NCBI GenBank assembly: GCA_000715855.1
Contig: KL571323.1
Location: 88,488 to 95,091 of the forward strand
Origin: Actinoplanes liguriensis
GTDB taxonomy: Bacteria > Actinomycetota > Actinomycetes > Mycobacteriales > Micromonosporaceae
DNA length: 6,604 bases
Direction of reading: 5' to 3'
The notes beneath the pieces were generated by a model. It was given only the letters and a program-made list of their open reading frames with translations, was not told the origin of the DNA and made no database searches. How positions within the stretch are numbered: position 1 is the first letter of the stretch; each line of letters starts with the position of its first letter. This document shows positions 1 through 5,941 of this stretch, one piece after another. A program made the position numbers and the translations under genes.

Positions 1-1285
1 CGTCCAGCCGGTGCAGTTCGTGCCGCCGGCGGCCGCGGCCGTCCCGGAAACGCCCGTCTCACCGACCGTGGCGCAACTCGCGGCGTGGGTGAACTCCACC
101 GCCGAGTCGCCGGTCGTGACGCAGGGCGCGCAGGGTTCGCACGGCTCGCTCGGCGAACGGCTGGCCGCGGCGGTCACCCCGGAGGAGCTGCTGGGCATGC
201 CGGTGCCCCCGCGGGCCCAGGAGAACGGCGCGATCGAGGTCCCGGCCCAGCGTCGCCCGGCCGAGGACGAGACCGCCGCCGGACGGCACTCGGCGAACGG
301 CGGCCCGGCCGCGGTGGCCGGTGCGGTCCCCGCGGTGCTCGGCTCGATCGGCGGGGTTCCCGCGCCGCGCCCGTTCATCTCGACCGCCCAGGTCCCGCAG
401 ACCAACAGCGCCAACGGAACGAACGGCACCAACGGAACGAACGGAACGAACGGCACCAACGGAACCAACGGCGCCGGCGGAGCCAATGGCGCGAACGGAA
501 CGAACGGCGCCAACGGCGTGCACGCGGCCAACGGCAACGGCGCGCAGCCCGCGGTCCCGGCCTGGGCGGCCACCCCCACCGGCGCCCAGCGCGCGGTCAA
601 CATCGTCGGCTCCCCGTGGTGGCGCCTCGCCGTCGAGCGCCTGGCCCGCCTGGTCGCCGCGGAGATCACCCCGGACAACCTGTCCGAGATGACCTACTCC
701 CGGATGGCCGAGCTGGTCAAGAACCTCGCCCCGCGGGCCGGTGACCTCGGCGAGGGCGTGGTCCGCTCGTTCGTCAACGACTACGTCCGGGAGATGAACG
801 GCGAGCCCGGCGACGCCGCGTTCCCGTGGCGCGACCTGCTGCCGGAGCCGGTGACCGTGCAGGTCGGCTCGGCCGCGTGGATGACCGAGATCGAGGACCT
901 GCGGGCGGCTCTGGTCGAGGAGATGGAGAGCAGCGACGAGACCGACCCGCGCGAGCTGGCGATCATGCTGAAGCCGAACTTCTCGCGGCTCGACGACGAG
1001 AGCGTCCGCGAGTTCGTCAACGACTACGTCTCCGCACTCGGTGGTCAGCCGACCGGGGGCGACCAGCCGTGGCAGCACCTGCTGCCCCGCCCGCAGGGTG
1101 GCCGCGGCCCGAGCGACGAGGAGATCGTCGAGCAGTTCGGCCCGCAGTTGCACGAGCACCTGCGCACCAACGGGAAGCTGACCCGCTACCGGGTCACCGC
1201 GGTCACCGGGGTCAAGAGCCCGAACCGGGCCGACCGCATCAAGGCGATCATCGAGGACCAGGCCGCCGAGAGCACGCCCGCCTGA
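1..1285 (+). CDS. Unrecognised protein with NGT-rich linker and duplicated FVNDYV module (5' end outside window)
   Basis: The frame is open to the left edge (first full codon at base 2) and stops with TGA at 1283-1285. The GTG at base 11 has no visible ribosome site and is probably internal, so the N-terminus is missing. Numbering from that GTG: residues 1-130 are Pro/Ala-rich and probably disordered; 135-177 are an Asn-Gly-Thr/Ala repeat; about 200-280 and 281-361 are two diverged copies of one module, each with a Trp near its start, a helical region, FVNDYV, and PW..LLP at its end; 369-415 form a basic, helical C-terminal segment (EEIVEQFGPQL..., GKLTRYRVTAV, NRADRIKAI) that could be a helix-turn-helix. 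No signal peptide or membrane helix is visible in the part present. I do not recognise the family. A regulatory or DNA-associated role is a guess from the C-terminus only. It converges on the broken lacI gene, with a hairpin terminator between them. Confidence 0.8.
   Translation, partial: VQPVQFVPPAAAAVPETPVSPTVAQLAAWVNSTAESPVVTQGAQGSHGSLGERLAAAVTPEELLGMPVPPRAQENGAIEVPAQRRPAEDETAAGRHSANGGPAAVAGAVPAVLGSIGGVPAPRPFISTAQVPQTNSANGTNGTNGTNGTNGTNGTNGAGGANGANGTNGANGVHAANGNGAQPAVPAWAATPTGAQRAVNIVGSPWWRLAVERLARLVAAEITPDNLSEMTYSRMAELVKNLAPRAGDLGEGVVRSFVNDYVREMNGEPGDAAFPWRDLLPEPVTVQVGSAAWMTEIEDLRAALVEEMESSDETDPRELAIMLKPNFSRLDDESVREFVNDYVSALGGQPTGGDQPWQHLLPRPQGGRGPSDEEIVEQFGPQLHEHLRTNGKLTRYRVTAVTGVKSPNRADRIKAIIEDQAAESTPA
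404..541 (+). repeat. Tandem 9-bp degenerate repeat encoding an NGT/NGA tract
   Basis: Inside the first gene, units of the types AACGGAACG and AACGGCACC run in tandem, in frame, from about 413 and decay into Ala/Gly variants by about 541. Each 9-bp unit encodes Asn-Gly-Thr plus part of the next triplet, so copy-number change would keep the reading frame. The encoded tract is uncharged, Asn/Gly-rich and likely a flexible linker between the Pro/Ala-rich N-terminal part and the duplicated modules. Wobble positions alternate between A and C, so the DNA repeat is imperfect and probably moderately stable. Such arrays commonly vary in length between strains; that is expectation, not something seen here. 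Confidence 0.85.
740..1087 (+). repeat. Intragenic duplication: two copies of the FVNDYV...PW..LLP module
   Basis: The strongest part of the duplication lies at 740-844 and 977-1087. A 19-nt stretch, GTTCGTCAACGACTACGTC, is identical at 769-787 and 1012-1030, exactly 243 nt (81 codons) apart. Both copies continue with a Gly-x-Pro, then PW, then LLP. The preceding halves also align loosely (Trp at residues 203-204 versus 290, followed by Leu/Ala/Glu-rich helices). This points to an ancient domain duplication of about 81 residues, with the FVNDYV segment kept by selection or recent conversion. Confidence 0.8.
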
Positions 1286-1300
1286 TTCGTCCGTACCGGG

Positions 1301-1336
1301 AAAGCGGCCTTGGAGAATGTCTCCGGGGCCGCTTTT
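1301..1336. terminator. Strong, probably bidirectional hairpin terminator
   Basis: The left arm 1301-1316 (AAAGCGGCCTTGGAGA) pairs along its whole length with 1320-1335 (TCTCCGGGGCCGCTTT). This gives a 16-bp stem including two G-U pairs and a 3-nt ATG loop. On the + strand it ends in CTTTTC, a short U-tract, 15 nt after the stop of the first gene. Because the stem base is AAA/TTT it also presents a short U-run to transcripts from the minus strand, about 63 nt past the stop of the lacI pseudogene. Its position between convergent genes fits a shared terminator. Confidence 0.85.
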
Positions 1337-1398
1337 CTCCATCCAGGAGCCACGTCGTCAGCCGCCGCCGGTGGGGGTCCGGCGAACCCGGGCCGGGC

Positions 1399-2405
1399 TC
1401 AGGCCGGGGCCGCGCAGCTCTCGCGCCAGATCAGCTCGGCGGGGGCGGGTTCGGAAGCCGGGACGGCCTCGTCGCCGAGGGCGAGGGCCATCGCGCGCTC
1501 GCCCATCCCGACCAGAGGCAGGCGGACCGTTGTCAACGTCGGCGTCATGTCCCGGGCGATCGGCATGTCGTCGAAACCGGTCACCGAGATCTGCCCCGGC
1601 ACGGAGATCCCGCGCTCGCGCAGGGTCGCCAGGGTGCCGACCGCCATCGAGTCGTTCAACGCCAGGATCGCGGTCAGGTCGGGTGCGGCCGCGAGCAGCT
1701 CGGCGGCCGCGGCGGCGCCACCGTCGCGGGTGAAGTCCGCGTAGATCACGTGCTCCAGCGCCACGTTCATCTCGGCGGCGGCGCGCCGGATGCCGGAGAG
1801 ACGGTCGGTGGTGGTGGTCAGTGCGCGCGGGCCGGCGATCACGCCGATCCGCCGGTGGCCCAGGGTGAGGACGCGGCAGCCCAGCTCGTAGGCGCCGGCC
1901 TCGTTCGCCGGCAGGACCGCGCTGCCGACCAGCTCGTGCCGACCGATCACCGCGACCCGGCCGCCGCCCTGCTGATAGGCGTTGAGCTCGCCGTTCAGCC
2001 GGGCCGTGAACTCGTCGTCGTGATAGCCGGACCGGCCAGGATCAGCGCGTGCACCTGCTGGGCGCGCAGCAACGCCACGTAGGCCAGCTCACGCTCCGGC
2101 TCCCGGTAGCTGTTGCAGATCACCAGCAGCCGGTCGTGCGCCGCCGCCTGCCGTTGCAGACCGCGCGTGATCTCGGCAAAGTACGGGTCCGACACGTCGT
2201 GCACGATCACGCCGACCGCGGACTTGCGGGGCCGGGCGACGTTCTGCGCGTGCGCGTTCGGCACGTAGTGCAGCTGGGCGACAGCCGCCAGCACCCGCTC
2301 CCGGAGCTCCGGCGCGACCTTCTTGGCGCTGTCGTTGATCACGCGCGAGACGGTGGCGGGGGAGACCCCGGCCAGCCGGGCGACATCTGCCAGGGTGACC
2401 GCCAT
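1399..2405 (-). pseudogene. LacI-family transcriptional repressor, broken by a single-base frameshift
   Basis: The 5' part reads from ATG at 2405 through a typical LacI HTH (VTLADVARLAGVSPATVSRV, residues 3-22), the hinge region, and DVSDPYFAEITRG of the periplasmic-binding-protein-like core. It then stops early at 1995-1997 after 136 residues. The rest of the core is in another frame: SGYHDDEFTARLNGELNAYQ, then GHRRIGVIAG, ALNDSMAVG, SVTGFDDMPIARDMTPTLTT, ending at TGA 1399-1401. One missing base at about 2031-2033 explains the break: ...LILAG then SGYHDD... becomes continuous if GG is restored to GGG. The repaired protein is 335 residues, the normal LacI length. There is no slippery heptamer, so programmed frameshifting is unlikely. 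The alternatives are a true inactivating deletion or a sequencing/assembly error in a GC-rich run. If the frame is really broken, a truncated HTH-bearing protein of 136 residues could still be made. Effector and target genes are unknown. Confidence 0.85.
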
Positions 2406-2417
2406 CCGCACAGCATA
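2405..2417 (-). promoter_or_regulatory. Candidate -10 box for a leaderless lacI transcript
   Basis: On the minus strand TATGCT (2417-2412) fits the actinobacterial TANNNT -10 pattern. Its 3' end lies 6 nt before the A of the ATG at 2405. No Shine-Dalgarno-like sequence precedes that ATG, and no convincing -35 hexamer is visible 16-18 nt upstream. Together this suggests transcription starting at or next to the ATG (leaderless mRNA, common in actinobacteria). A GTG two codons upstream (2411) is a less likely start. Based on motif only. Confidence 0.35.
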
Positions 2418-2524
2418 GAGAAAGGTTCGGCCCGGTGGTGCGGCGCCACTTCCGGTCACGATCTTTTTGCCCGTACGGCCGCGAGCCCCTGCCCACTCGG
2501 CCCCCGGCCGCGCCTGCGGACCTC

Positions 2525-2577
2525 GGCTGGTGCTCACCGTTGTTATGAGGCACGAATTACAACGGTGAGCACCAGCC
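2525..2577. repeat. 53-nt palindromic hairpin element, copy 1
   Basis: Arms 2525-2543 and 2559-2577 are perfectly complementary (GGCTGGTGCTCACCGTTGT against ACAACGGTGAGCACCAGCC); C-G 2524/2578 can extend the stem by one pair. A T-T mismatch (2544/2558) is followed by two more A-T pairs, closing a 9-nt loop GAGGCACGA at 2547-2555. A second copy with the same length, loop and orientation lies at 5942-5994. This copy sits between gap (stop at 2629, 51 nt away) and the start of the lacI pseudogene on the same strand, so it could end or process the gap transcript. There is no U-tract. It may be a U-less terminator, an mRNA 3'-end stabiliser, or a REP/MITE-like palindrome. Confidence 0.85.
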
Positions 2578-2628
2578 GGGAACGCGCCGCGCGGCCGGGC
2601 CCGGCGTGGGTGGTGACGTCGCGCCGGG

Positions 2629-3636
2629 TCAGCGGCCGAGCAGCGAGAGCGTGTCGACGACCCGGTTGGCGAAGCCCCACTCGTTGTCGTACCAGGCGAC
2701 CACCTTGACGAGGCGGCCGTTCGCGCTGGTCAGCAGGGAGTCGAAGATGGACGACGCGGGGTTGCCGGTGATGTCCGACGAGACGAGCGGGTCGGCGGAG
2801 AACTCCAGGACGCCGCGCAGCGGACCGGCGGCCGCCGCCTCGAACGCGCTGTTGATCTCCTCGGCGGTGACCGGGCGCTCGACGATCGCGTTCAGCTCGA
2901 CGAGCGAGCCGACCGGGACGGGGACGCGCACGGAGTAACCGGTGAGCTTGCCCGCCAGGCGGGGCAGGACGTGACCGATAGCGGTCGCGGCGCCGGTCGT
3001 CGTCGGGGCGATGTTCAGCGCGGCGGCGCGGGCCCGGCGCAGGTCGCGGTGCGGCCCGTCCTGCAGGTTCTGCTCCTGGGTGTAGGCGTGGATCGTGGTC
3101 ATCGAGCCGGTCTCGATCGTGGCCAGGTCGTCCAGCACCGACGCGATCGGGGCCAGGCCGTTCGTGGTGCACGACGCGTCCGAGACGACGTCGTGCGCCG
3201 CCGGGTCGTAGTCACCGTGGTTCAGGCCGTACGCGATGGTGATGTCCGCCCCCTTGGACGGCGCGCTGACCAGCACTTTCCGGGCGCCCGCGGCGAGATG
3301 CGCGCGAGCGTCGGCGGCCGCGGTGAAGCGCCCGGTCGACTCCAGCGCCACGTCCACGCCAAGATCTTTCCAAGGCAGATCCTGCGGCGTACGGACCTTG
3401 GTGACCTCGATCCGCCGGCCGTCCACGATCAGGTGATCGTCGTGGGCCTCGACCGTGCCGGCGAACCGTCCCAGCGTGCTGTCGTAGCGCAGCAGATGGG
3501 CCAGGGTGCCGGAATCGGTCAGGTCGTTGATCGCGACGATCTCGACGTCGCTGCCGGCGGCCGCGCGCAGGACGTTGCGGCCGATGCGTCCGAAACCGTT
3601 GATGGCGACCCTTGTCTTCCCGACTAGTTCTGTCAT
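2629..3636 (-). CDS. gap: Type I glyceraldehyde-3-phosphate dehydrogenase (NAD-dependent)
   Basis: Predicted cytoplasmic glycolytic/gluconeogenic enzyme converting glyceraldehyde 3-phosphate, NAD and phosphate to 1,3-bisphosphoglycerate. The 335-residue length is typical. Visible landmarks: Rossmann motif AINGFGRIGR (11-20); Asp38 in INDL, the usual NAD-preference residue; STGRF (100-104); catalytic SDASCTTNGLAP with Cys156; His183 in TTIHAYT; APTTTGAA (210-217); RVPVPVGS (237-244); and the C-terminal WYDNEWGFANR (315-325). All key residues are present, so the enzyme should be active. The ATG at 3636 was chosen because the conserved fold begins directly after it and upstream codons do not match the family. 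A GGAGG lies unusually close, one base before the ATG, with a weaker GCAGG further upstream. It follows the araC-like gene by 25 nt on the same strand, so the two are probably cotranscribed. No pgk or tpiA is adjacent, which suggests a secondary GAPDH rather than the central glycolytic copy; that last point is inference. Confidence 0.96.
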   Translation of the reverse strand: MTELVGKTRVAINGFGRIGRNVLRAAAGSDVEIVAINDLTDSGTLAHLLRYDSTLGRFAGTVEAHDDHLIVDGRRIEVTKVRTPQDLPWKDLGVDVALESTGRFTAAADARAHLAAGARKVLVSAPSKGADITIAYGLNHGDYDPAAHDVVSDASCTTNGLAPIASVLDDLATIETGSMTTIHAYTQEQNLQDGPHRDLRRARAAALNIAPTTTGAATAIGHVLPRLAGKLTGYSVRVPVPVGSLVELNAIVERPVTAEEINSAFEAAAAGPLRGVLEFSADPLVSSDITGNPASSIFDSLLTSANGRLVKVVAWYDNEWGFANRVVDTLSLLGR

Positions 3637-3661
3637 GCCTCCAGCCTGCTGTTCTGCTCTC

Positions 3662-4636
3662 TCAGGCGGCAGGTGGCACACCGCCAGTCTCCGCAAGCTT
3701 GCCGCCAAACGTCCGTCGGTATTCGCTCGGCGGCGTGCCCAGGATCCGCTGGAAGTGCATCCGCAGGTTCGCGCCCGTGCCCACCCCGACCCGGGCGGCG
3801 ATCTGGTCGATCCCGAGGCCGGTGCGCTCCAGCATCTCCCGGGCCAGGTCGACGCGCGCCCGCAGCACCCACTGCATCGGCGTGTACCCGGTGTCCTCCA
3901 CGAACCGCCGCCCGAACGTGCGCGCCGACACGCCCGCGTGCCGGGCCATCGTCGTCACCGTGAGCGGCTCCTCCAGGTGCGCGAGCGCCCACTCCCGGGT
4001 CGCGGCGAAGACGTCGCCGAGCGGCTCCGGGATGCTGCGCGGCACGAACTGGGACTGGCCGCCGCTGCGGTACGGCGCGGCGACGATCACCCGGGCGACC
4101 GCGTTCGACGCCTGCACACCGTGGTCACGGCGTACCAGATGAAGGCAGATGTCGATCCCGGCGCACACGCCCGCCGACGTCAGGACCTGACCCTCGTCGA
4201 CGAAGAGGACCCGGCCGTCGACGGTCACTTTCGGGTACTCCCGGGCCAGCCGCGCGGCCATCTGCCAGTGCGTGGTCGCCCGCAGGCCGTCCAGCAGACC
4301 GGCCTGGGCCAGGGCGAACGCGCCACCGCAGATGGAGACCATCCGGGCGCCCCGGAACGCGGCCTCGCGCAACGCGTCGAGCGCGCGCGGGTCGACCGGC
4401 TCGGCACAGTTGTGGTAGCCCGGCACGATGACCGTGTCCGCCTCCGCCAGCGCCTCCAGCCCCGCCTCGACGTGGAAGCCCAGCCCGTCGCGCCCCGGCA
4501 CCGGCCCGGCCCGGAGCGCGCACGGGACGAAGCGGTAGTTCAGGTTGTGCCGCGGCGCGAAGATCTGCGCCGGGATGCCGACGTCCAGGGGCGCGGCCCC
4601 CGGCAGGAGAAGCATTGCCACCGTATGTCCCCGCAT
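3662..4636 (-). CDS. GlxA/FtrA-like transcriptional regulator: DJ-1/PfpI (class I GATase-like) domain plus AraC HTH
   Basis: Numbered from ATG 4636 the protein has 324 residues, normal for the family. Residues about 4-180 form the DJ-1/PfpI-like domain: HTVAMLLLPGAAPLDVGIPAQ at the start, DTVIVPGYH, the nucleophile-elbow-like SICGGAFALAQAGLLDG with Cys103, and TSAGVCAGIDICLHLVRRDHG. Residues about 220-312 form the AraC/XylS domain with two HTH motifs: LTVTTMARHAGVSARTFGRR and IDQIAARVGVGTGANLRMHF, followed by GTPPSEYRRTF. Family knowledge: the N-terminal domain is a sensor, usually not an enzyme, and the C-terminal domain activates transcription. The longer frame to 4717 adds 27 unlike residues and was not used. 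GTG 4621, with GGGGA six bases upstream, is a real alternative start that would remove five residues. It lies directly upstream of gap and is divergent from the intact lacI. The natural effector cannot be told from sequence. Confidence 0.93.
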   Translation of the reverse strand: MRGHTVAMLLLPGAAPLDVGIPAQIFAPRHNLNYRFVPCALRAGPVPGRDGLGFHVEAGLEALAEADTVIVPGYHNCAEPVDPRALDALREAAFRGARMVSICGGAFALAQAGLLDGLRATTHWQMAARLAREYPKVTVDGRVLFVDEGQVLTSAGVCAGIDICLHLVRRDHGVQASNAVARVIVAAPYRSGGQSQFVPRSIPEPLGDVFAATREWALAHLEEPLTVTTMARHAGVSARTFGRRFVEDTGYTPMQWVLRARVDLAREMLERTGLGIDQIAARVGVGTGANLRMHFQRILGTPPSEYRRTFGGKLAETGGVPPAA

Positions 4637-4718
4637 ATGACCACTGTGCCGGGCCGGCGGGTGTCCCCGAAAGTGGCGGCCGGGCCGGTGACCGCAAGGA
4701 TTCCGCCACAGGTTCATC

Positions 4719-4732
4719 CGAGAGCGCTCCCG
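4719..4732. promoter_or_regulatory. Candidate LacI-family operator (GAGCGCTC palindrome)
   Basis: CGAGAGCGCTCCCG has a perfect 8-bp core GAGCGCTC (4722-4729) and matching CG/CG ends, with one mismatched pair (4721/4730). It resembles the CebR-type operator known from actinobacterial LacI repressors (TGGGAGCGCTCCCA, quoted from memory of the family). It lies about 93 nt before the intact lacI start and covers the -35 position expected for the TAGAAT -10 box downstream. A bound repressor could block that promoter and possibly the divergent araC-gap promoter. Autoregulation by the LacI protein encoded at 4825 is the simplest reading, but is inference. Confidence 0.5.
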
Positions 4733-4751
4733 CGGTAAGAAAGTCGACCAC

Positions 4752-4757
4752 TAGAAT
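4752..4757 (+). promoter_or_regulatory. Candidate -10 box (TAGAAT) for the intact lacI gene
   Basis: TAGAAT is one base from the TATAAT consensus and stands out in this GC-rich context. Transcription would start near 4764, giving a 5' UTR of about 60 nt. No good -35 hexamer is seen at 17-18 nt spacing; that position is occupied by the right half of the palindromic operator. I could not identify a convincing -10 box for the divergent araC-like gene in 4637-4750. Confidence 0.45.
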
Positions 4758-4792
4758 CACTGGCCCGGCGGCGTGGCGGTTGTACCTTGTCT

Positions 4793-4822
4793 CCAGCCGG
4801 TGACCGTGGAAAGGACGGCTGG
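4793..4822 (+). promoter_or_regulatory. 5' UTR hairpin with the ribosome binding site in its loop
   Basis: CCAGCCG (4793-4799) pairs perfectly with CGGCTGG (4816-4822), leaving a 16-nt loop that contains the Shine-Dalgarno-like AAAGGA (4810-4815). The ribosome site is 9 nt before the ATG at 4825 and supports that start. The 7-bp stem ends two bases before the start codon, so it could modulate initiation. It may equally be chance in GC-rich DNA. Confidence 0.45.
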
Positions 4823-4824
4823 CG

Positions 4825-5835
4825 ATGAGGGACAACAGCAACCGCTCGGCCGGGCGGCCGACCCTGGAGGAGGTCGCGGCCCGGGCCGGCGTCGGCCGGG
4901 GCACGGTTTCCCGGGTCGTGAACGGCTCGGCCCAGGTCAGCCCCAAGGCCCGCAAGCTGGTGCAGGACGCGATCGACGAGCTTGGTTACGTTCCCAATCG
5001 GGCCGCGCGGGCGCTCGTGACCCAGCGCACCGACTCGATCGCCCTGGTCGTGTTCGAGTCCGGGGAGCGGTTCTTCGCCGAGCCGTTCTTCGGCCGGATC
5101 GTCCAGTCCGTGTCGTCGGTGCTGGTCGCGCGGAACCTGCAGATGGTGCTGATGATCGCGCAGGCCCCGGAGGAGCGCCGCCAGCTGGAGGGCTACCTGA
5201 CCCGCCAGCACGTGGACGGCGCGCTGCTGCTCTCGCTGCACGGCGACGACCCGCTGCCGATGATCCTCGAGGAGCGCGGCGTGCCCACCGTCCGGGCCGG
5301 TCGTCCCGCGCATCCCGGGCCGTCCAGCCTCGTCGACGCGGACAACCGGGGTGGCGCGCGGGCCGCCGTCACGTACCTGCAGGAGCAGGGGCGGCGCTGC
5401 ATCGCGACGATCACCGGGCCGATGGACATGGCCCCCGGGATCGCCCGCTACCAGGGCTATCGCGACGTGGTCGGGGACGGGCCGGCCGCGGCCGGCGACT
5501 TCGGCGAGATCAGCGGCGCGATGGCGATGGAGTGGCTGCTGGCGAACTATCCGCAGATCGACGCGGTGTTCGCGGCGTCCGACATGATGGCCGCCGGGGC
5601 GCTGCGGGTGCTGCGCCGTGCGGGTCGTCGCGTGCCGGAGGACGTGGCCGTGGTCGGCTTCGACGACTCGGTCATCGCGCGGCACACCGATCCGCCGCTG
5701 ACCAGCGTCTACCAGCCGATCGAGCAGATGGGCCAGGAGATGGTCCGGCTGTTGCTGGCCAAGCTCGACGGCGACGAGCCGGTCGAGCACGAGACCGTCC
5801 TCCCCACCCGCCTGATCCTCCGCGGCTCGGCCTGA
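4825..5835 (+). CDS. LacI-family transcriptional repressor (intact)
   Basis: The protein has 336 residues, normal for LacI regulators. The N-terminal HTH is at about 12-32 (PTLEEVAARAGVGRGTVSRV) with NGSAQVSPKAR and LGYVPNRAARALV following; the hinge region is near 58-69. The ligand-binding core starts at TDSIALVVFESG and includes GYLTRQHVDGALLLSLHGDD, VDADNRGGARAAVTYL, AVFAASDMMAAGALRVLRRA, VAVVGFDDSVIARHTDPPLTSVYQP and the terminal arm PTRLILRGSA. The GFDDS...DPPLTSV signature is characteristic of sugar-responsive LacI/GalR proteins, so an effector sugar or sugar phosphate is likely but cannot be named. It has a plausible ribosome site (AAAGGA). It is divergent from araC-gap across a 188-bp region carrying a LacI-type palindrome, which suggests autoregulation and possible control of gap. 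It is only distantly similar to the broken lacI gene, so the two are not recent duplicates. Confidence 0.95.
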   Translation: MRDNSNRSAGRPTLEEVAARAGVGRGTVSRVVNGSAQVSPKARKLVQDAIDELGYVPNRAARALVTQRTDSIALVVFESGERFFAEPFFGRIVQSVSSVLVARNLQMVLMIAQAPEERRQLEGYLTRQHVDGALLLSLHGDDPLPMILEERGVPTVRAGRPAHPGPSSLVDADNRGGARAAVTYLQEQGRRCIATITGPMDMAPGIARYQGYRDVVGDGPAAAGDFGEISGAMAMEWLLANYPQIDAVFAASDMMAAGALRVLRRAGRRVPEDVAVVGFDDSVIARHTDPPLTSVYQPIEQMGQEMVRLLLAKLDGDEPVEHETVLPTRLILRGSA

Positions 5836-5877
5836 CCCACGCCCGCCTGGTCTTCCCCGGCTCCGGATTGACCAGCG

Positions 5878-5910
5878 CCCGCCGGCGCGGGGTGACGCGG
5901 ACTCTCGCGT
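5878..5910. terminator. Two weak GC hairpins after lacI
   Basis: CCCGC-CGGC-GCGGG (5878-5891) and ACGCG-GACTCT-CGCGT (5895-5910) can each form a 5-bp stem 43-75 nt after the lacI stop. Neither has a U-tract. They might contribute to termination of lacI, but short GC stems are frequent in such DNA. Nothing else is seen in 5836-5941. Confidence 0.25.
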
Positions 5911-5941
5911 GGCTTGCTGCCCGGCCGCGGCTCACGGCCCA

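Noticed and set aside
404..541. CRISPR-like or VNTR array
   Set aside because: Repeats are 9 bp with no spacers and encode a continuous NGT tract, so it is an intragenic low-complexity repeat, not CRISPR.
59..1342. Long open frame on the minus strand opposite the first gene, and similar long frames at 4714-5790 (-), 4773-6281 (+) and 3506-4738 (+)
   Set aside because: Arg/Gly/Pro/Ala-rich or His/Asp-rich shadow translations typical of GC-rich DNA. They lack domains and overlap genes with clear family signatures; the 4773-6281 frame reads straight through the second palindrome.
1990..2040. Programmed ribosomal frameshift joining the two lacI halves
   Set aside because: No slippery heptamer or downstream stimulatory structure is evident at the junction, and LacI regulators are not known to use recoding; a single-base loss is simpler.
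2406..2524. Small gene or RNA upstream of lacI
   Set aside because: No coding signature, tRNA-like fold or riboswitch-like pattern; only the candidate -10 box was found.
3640..3675. Inverted repeat CCTGC/GCAGG in the araC-gap gap as an attenuator
   Set aside because: Only five base pairs with a long loop and no U-tract; not distinguishable from chance.
3637..3708. Longer start for gap at 3708
   Set aside because: It would add 24 residues absent from GAPDH and overlap the end of the upstream regulator; MTELVGKTRVAINGFGRIGR from ATG 3636 is the expected beginning.
4637..4717. Longer start for the AraC-like regulator at 4717
   Set aside because: The added 27 residues are Arg/His/Pro-rich, unlike the family N-terminus, and would overlap the divergent control region; conserved DJ-1 sequence begins right after ATG 4636.
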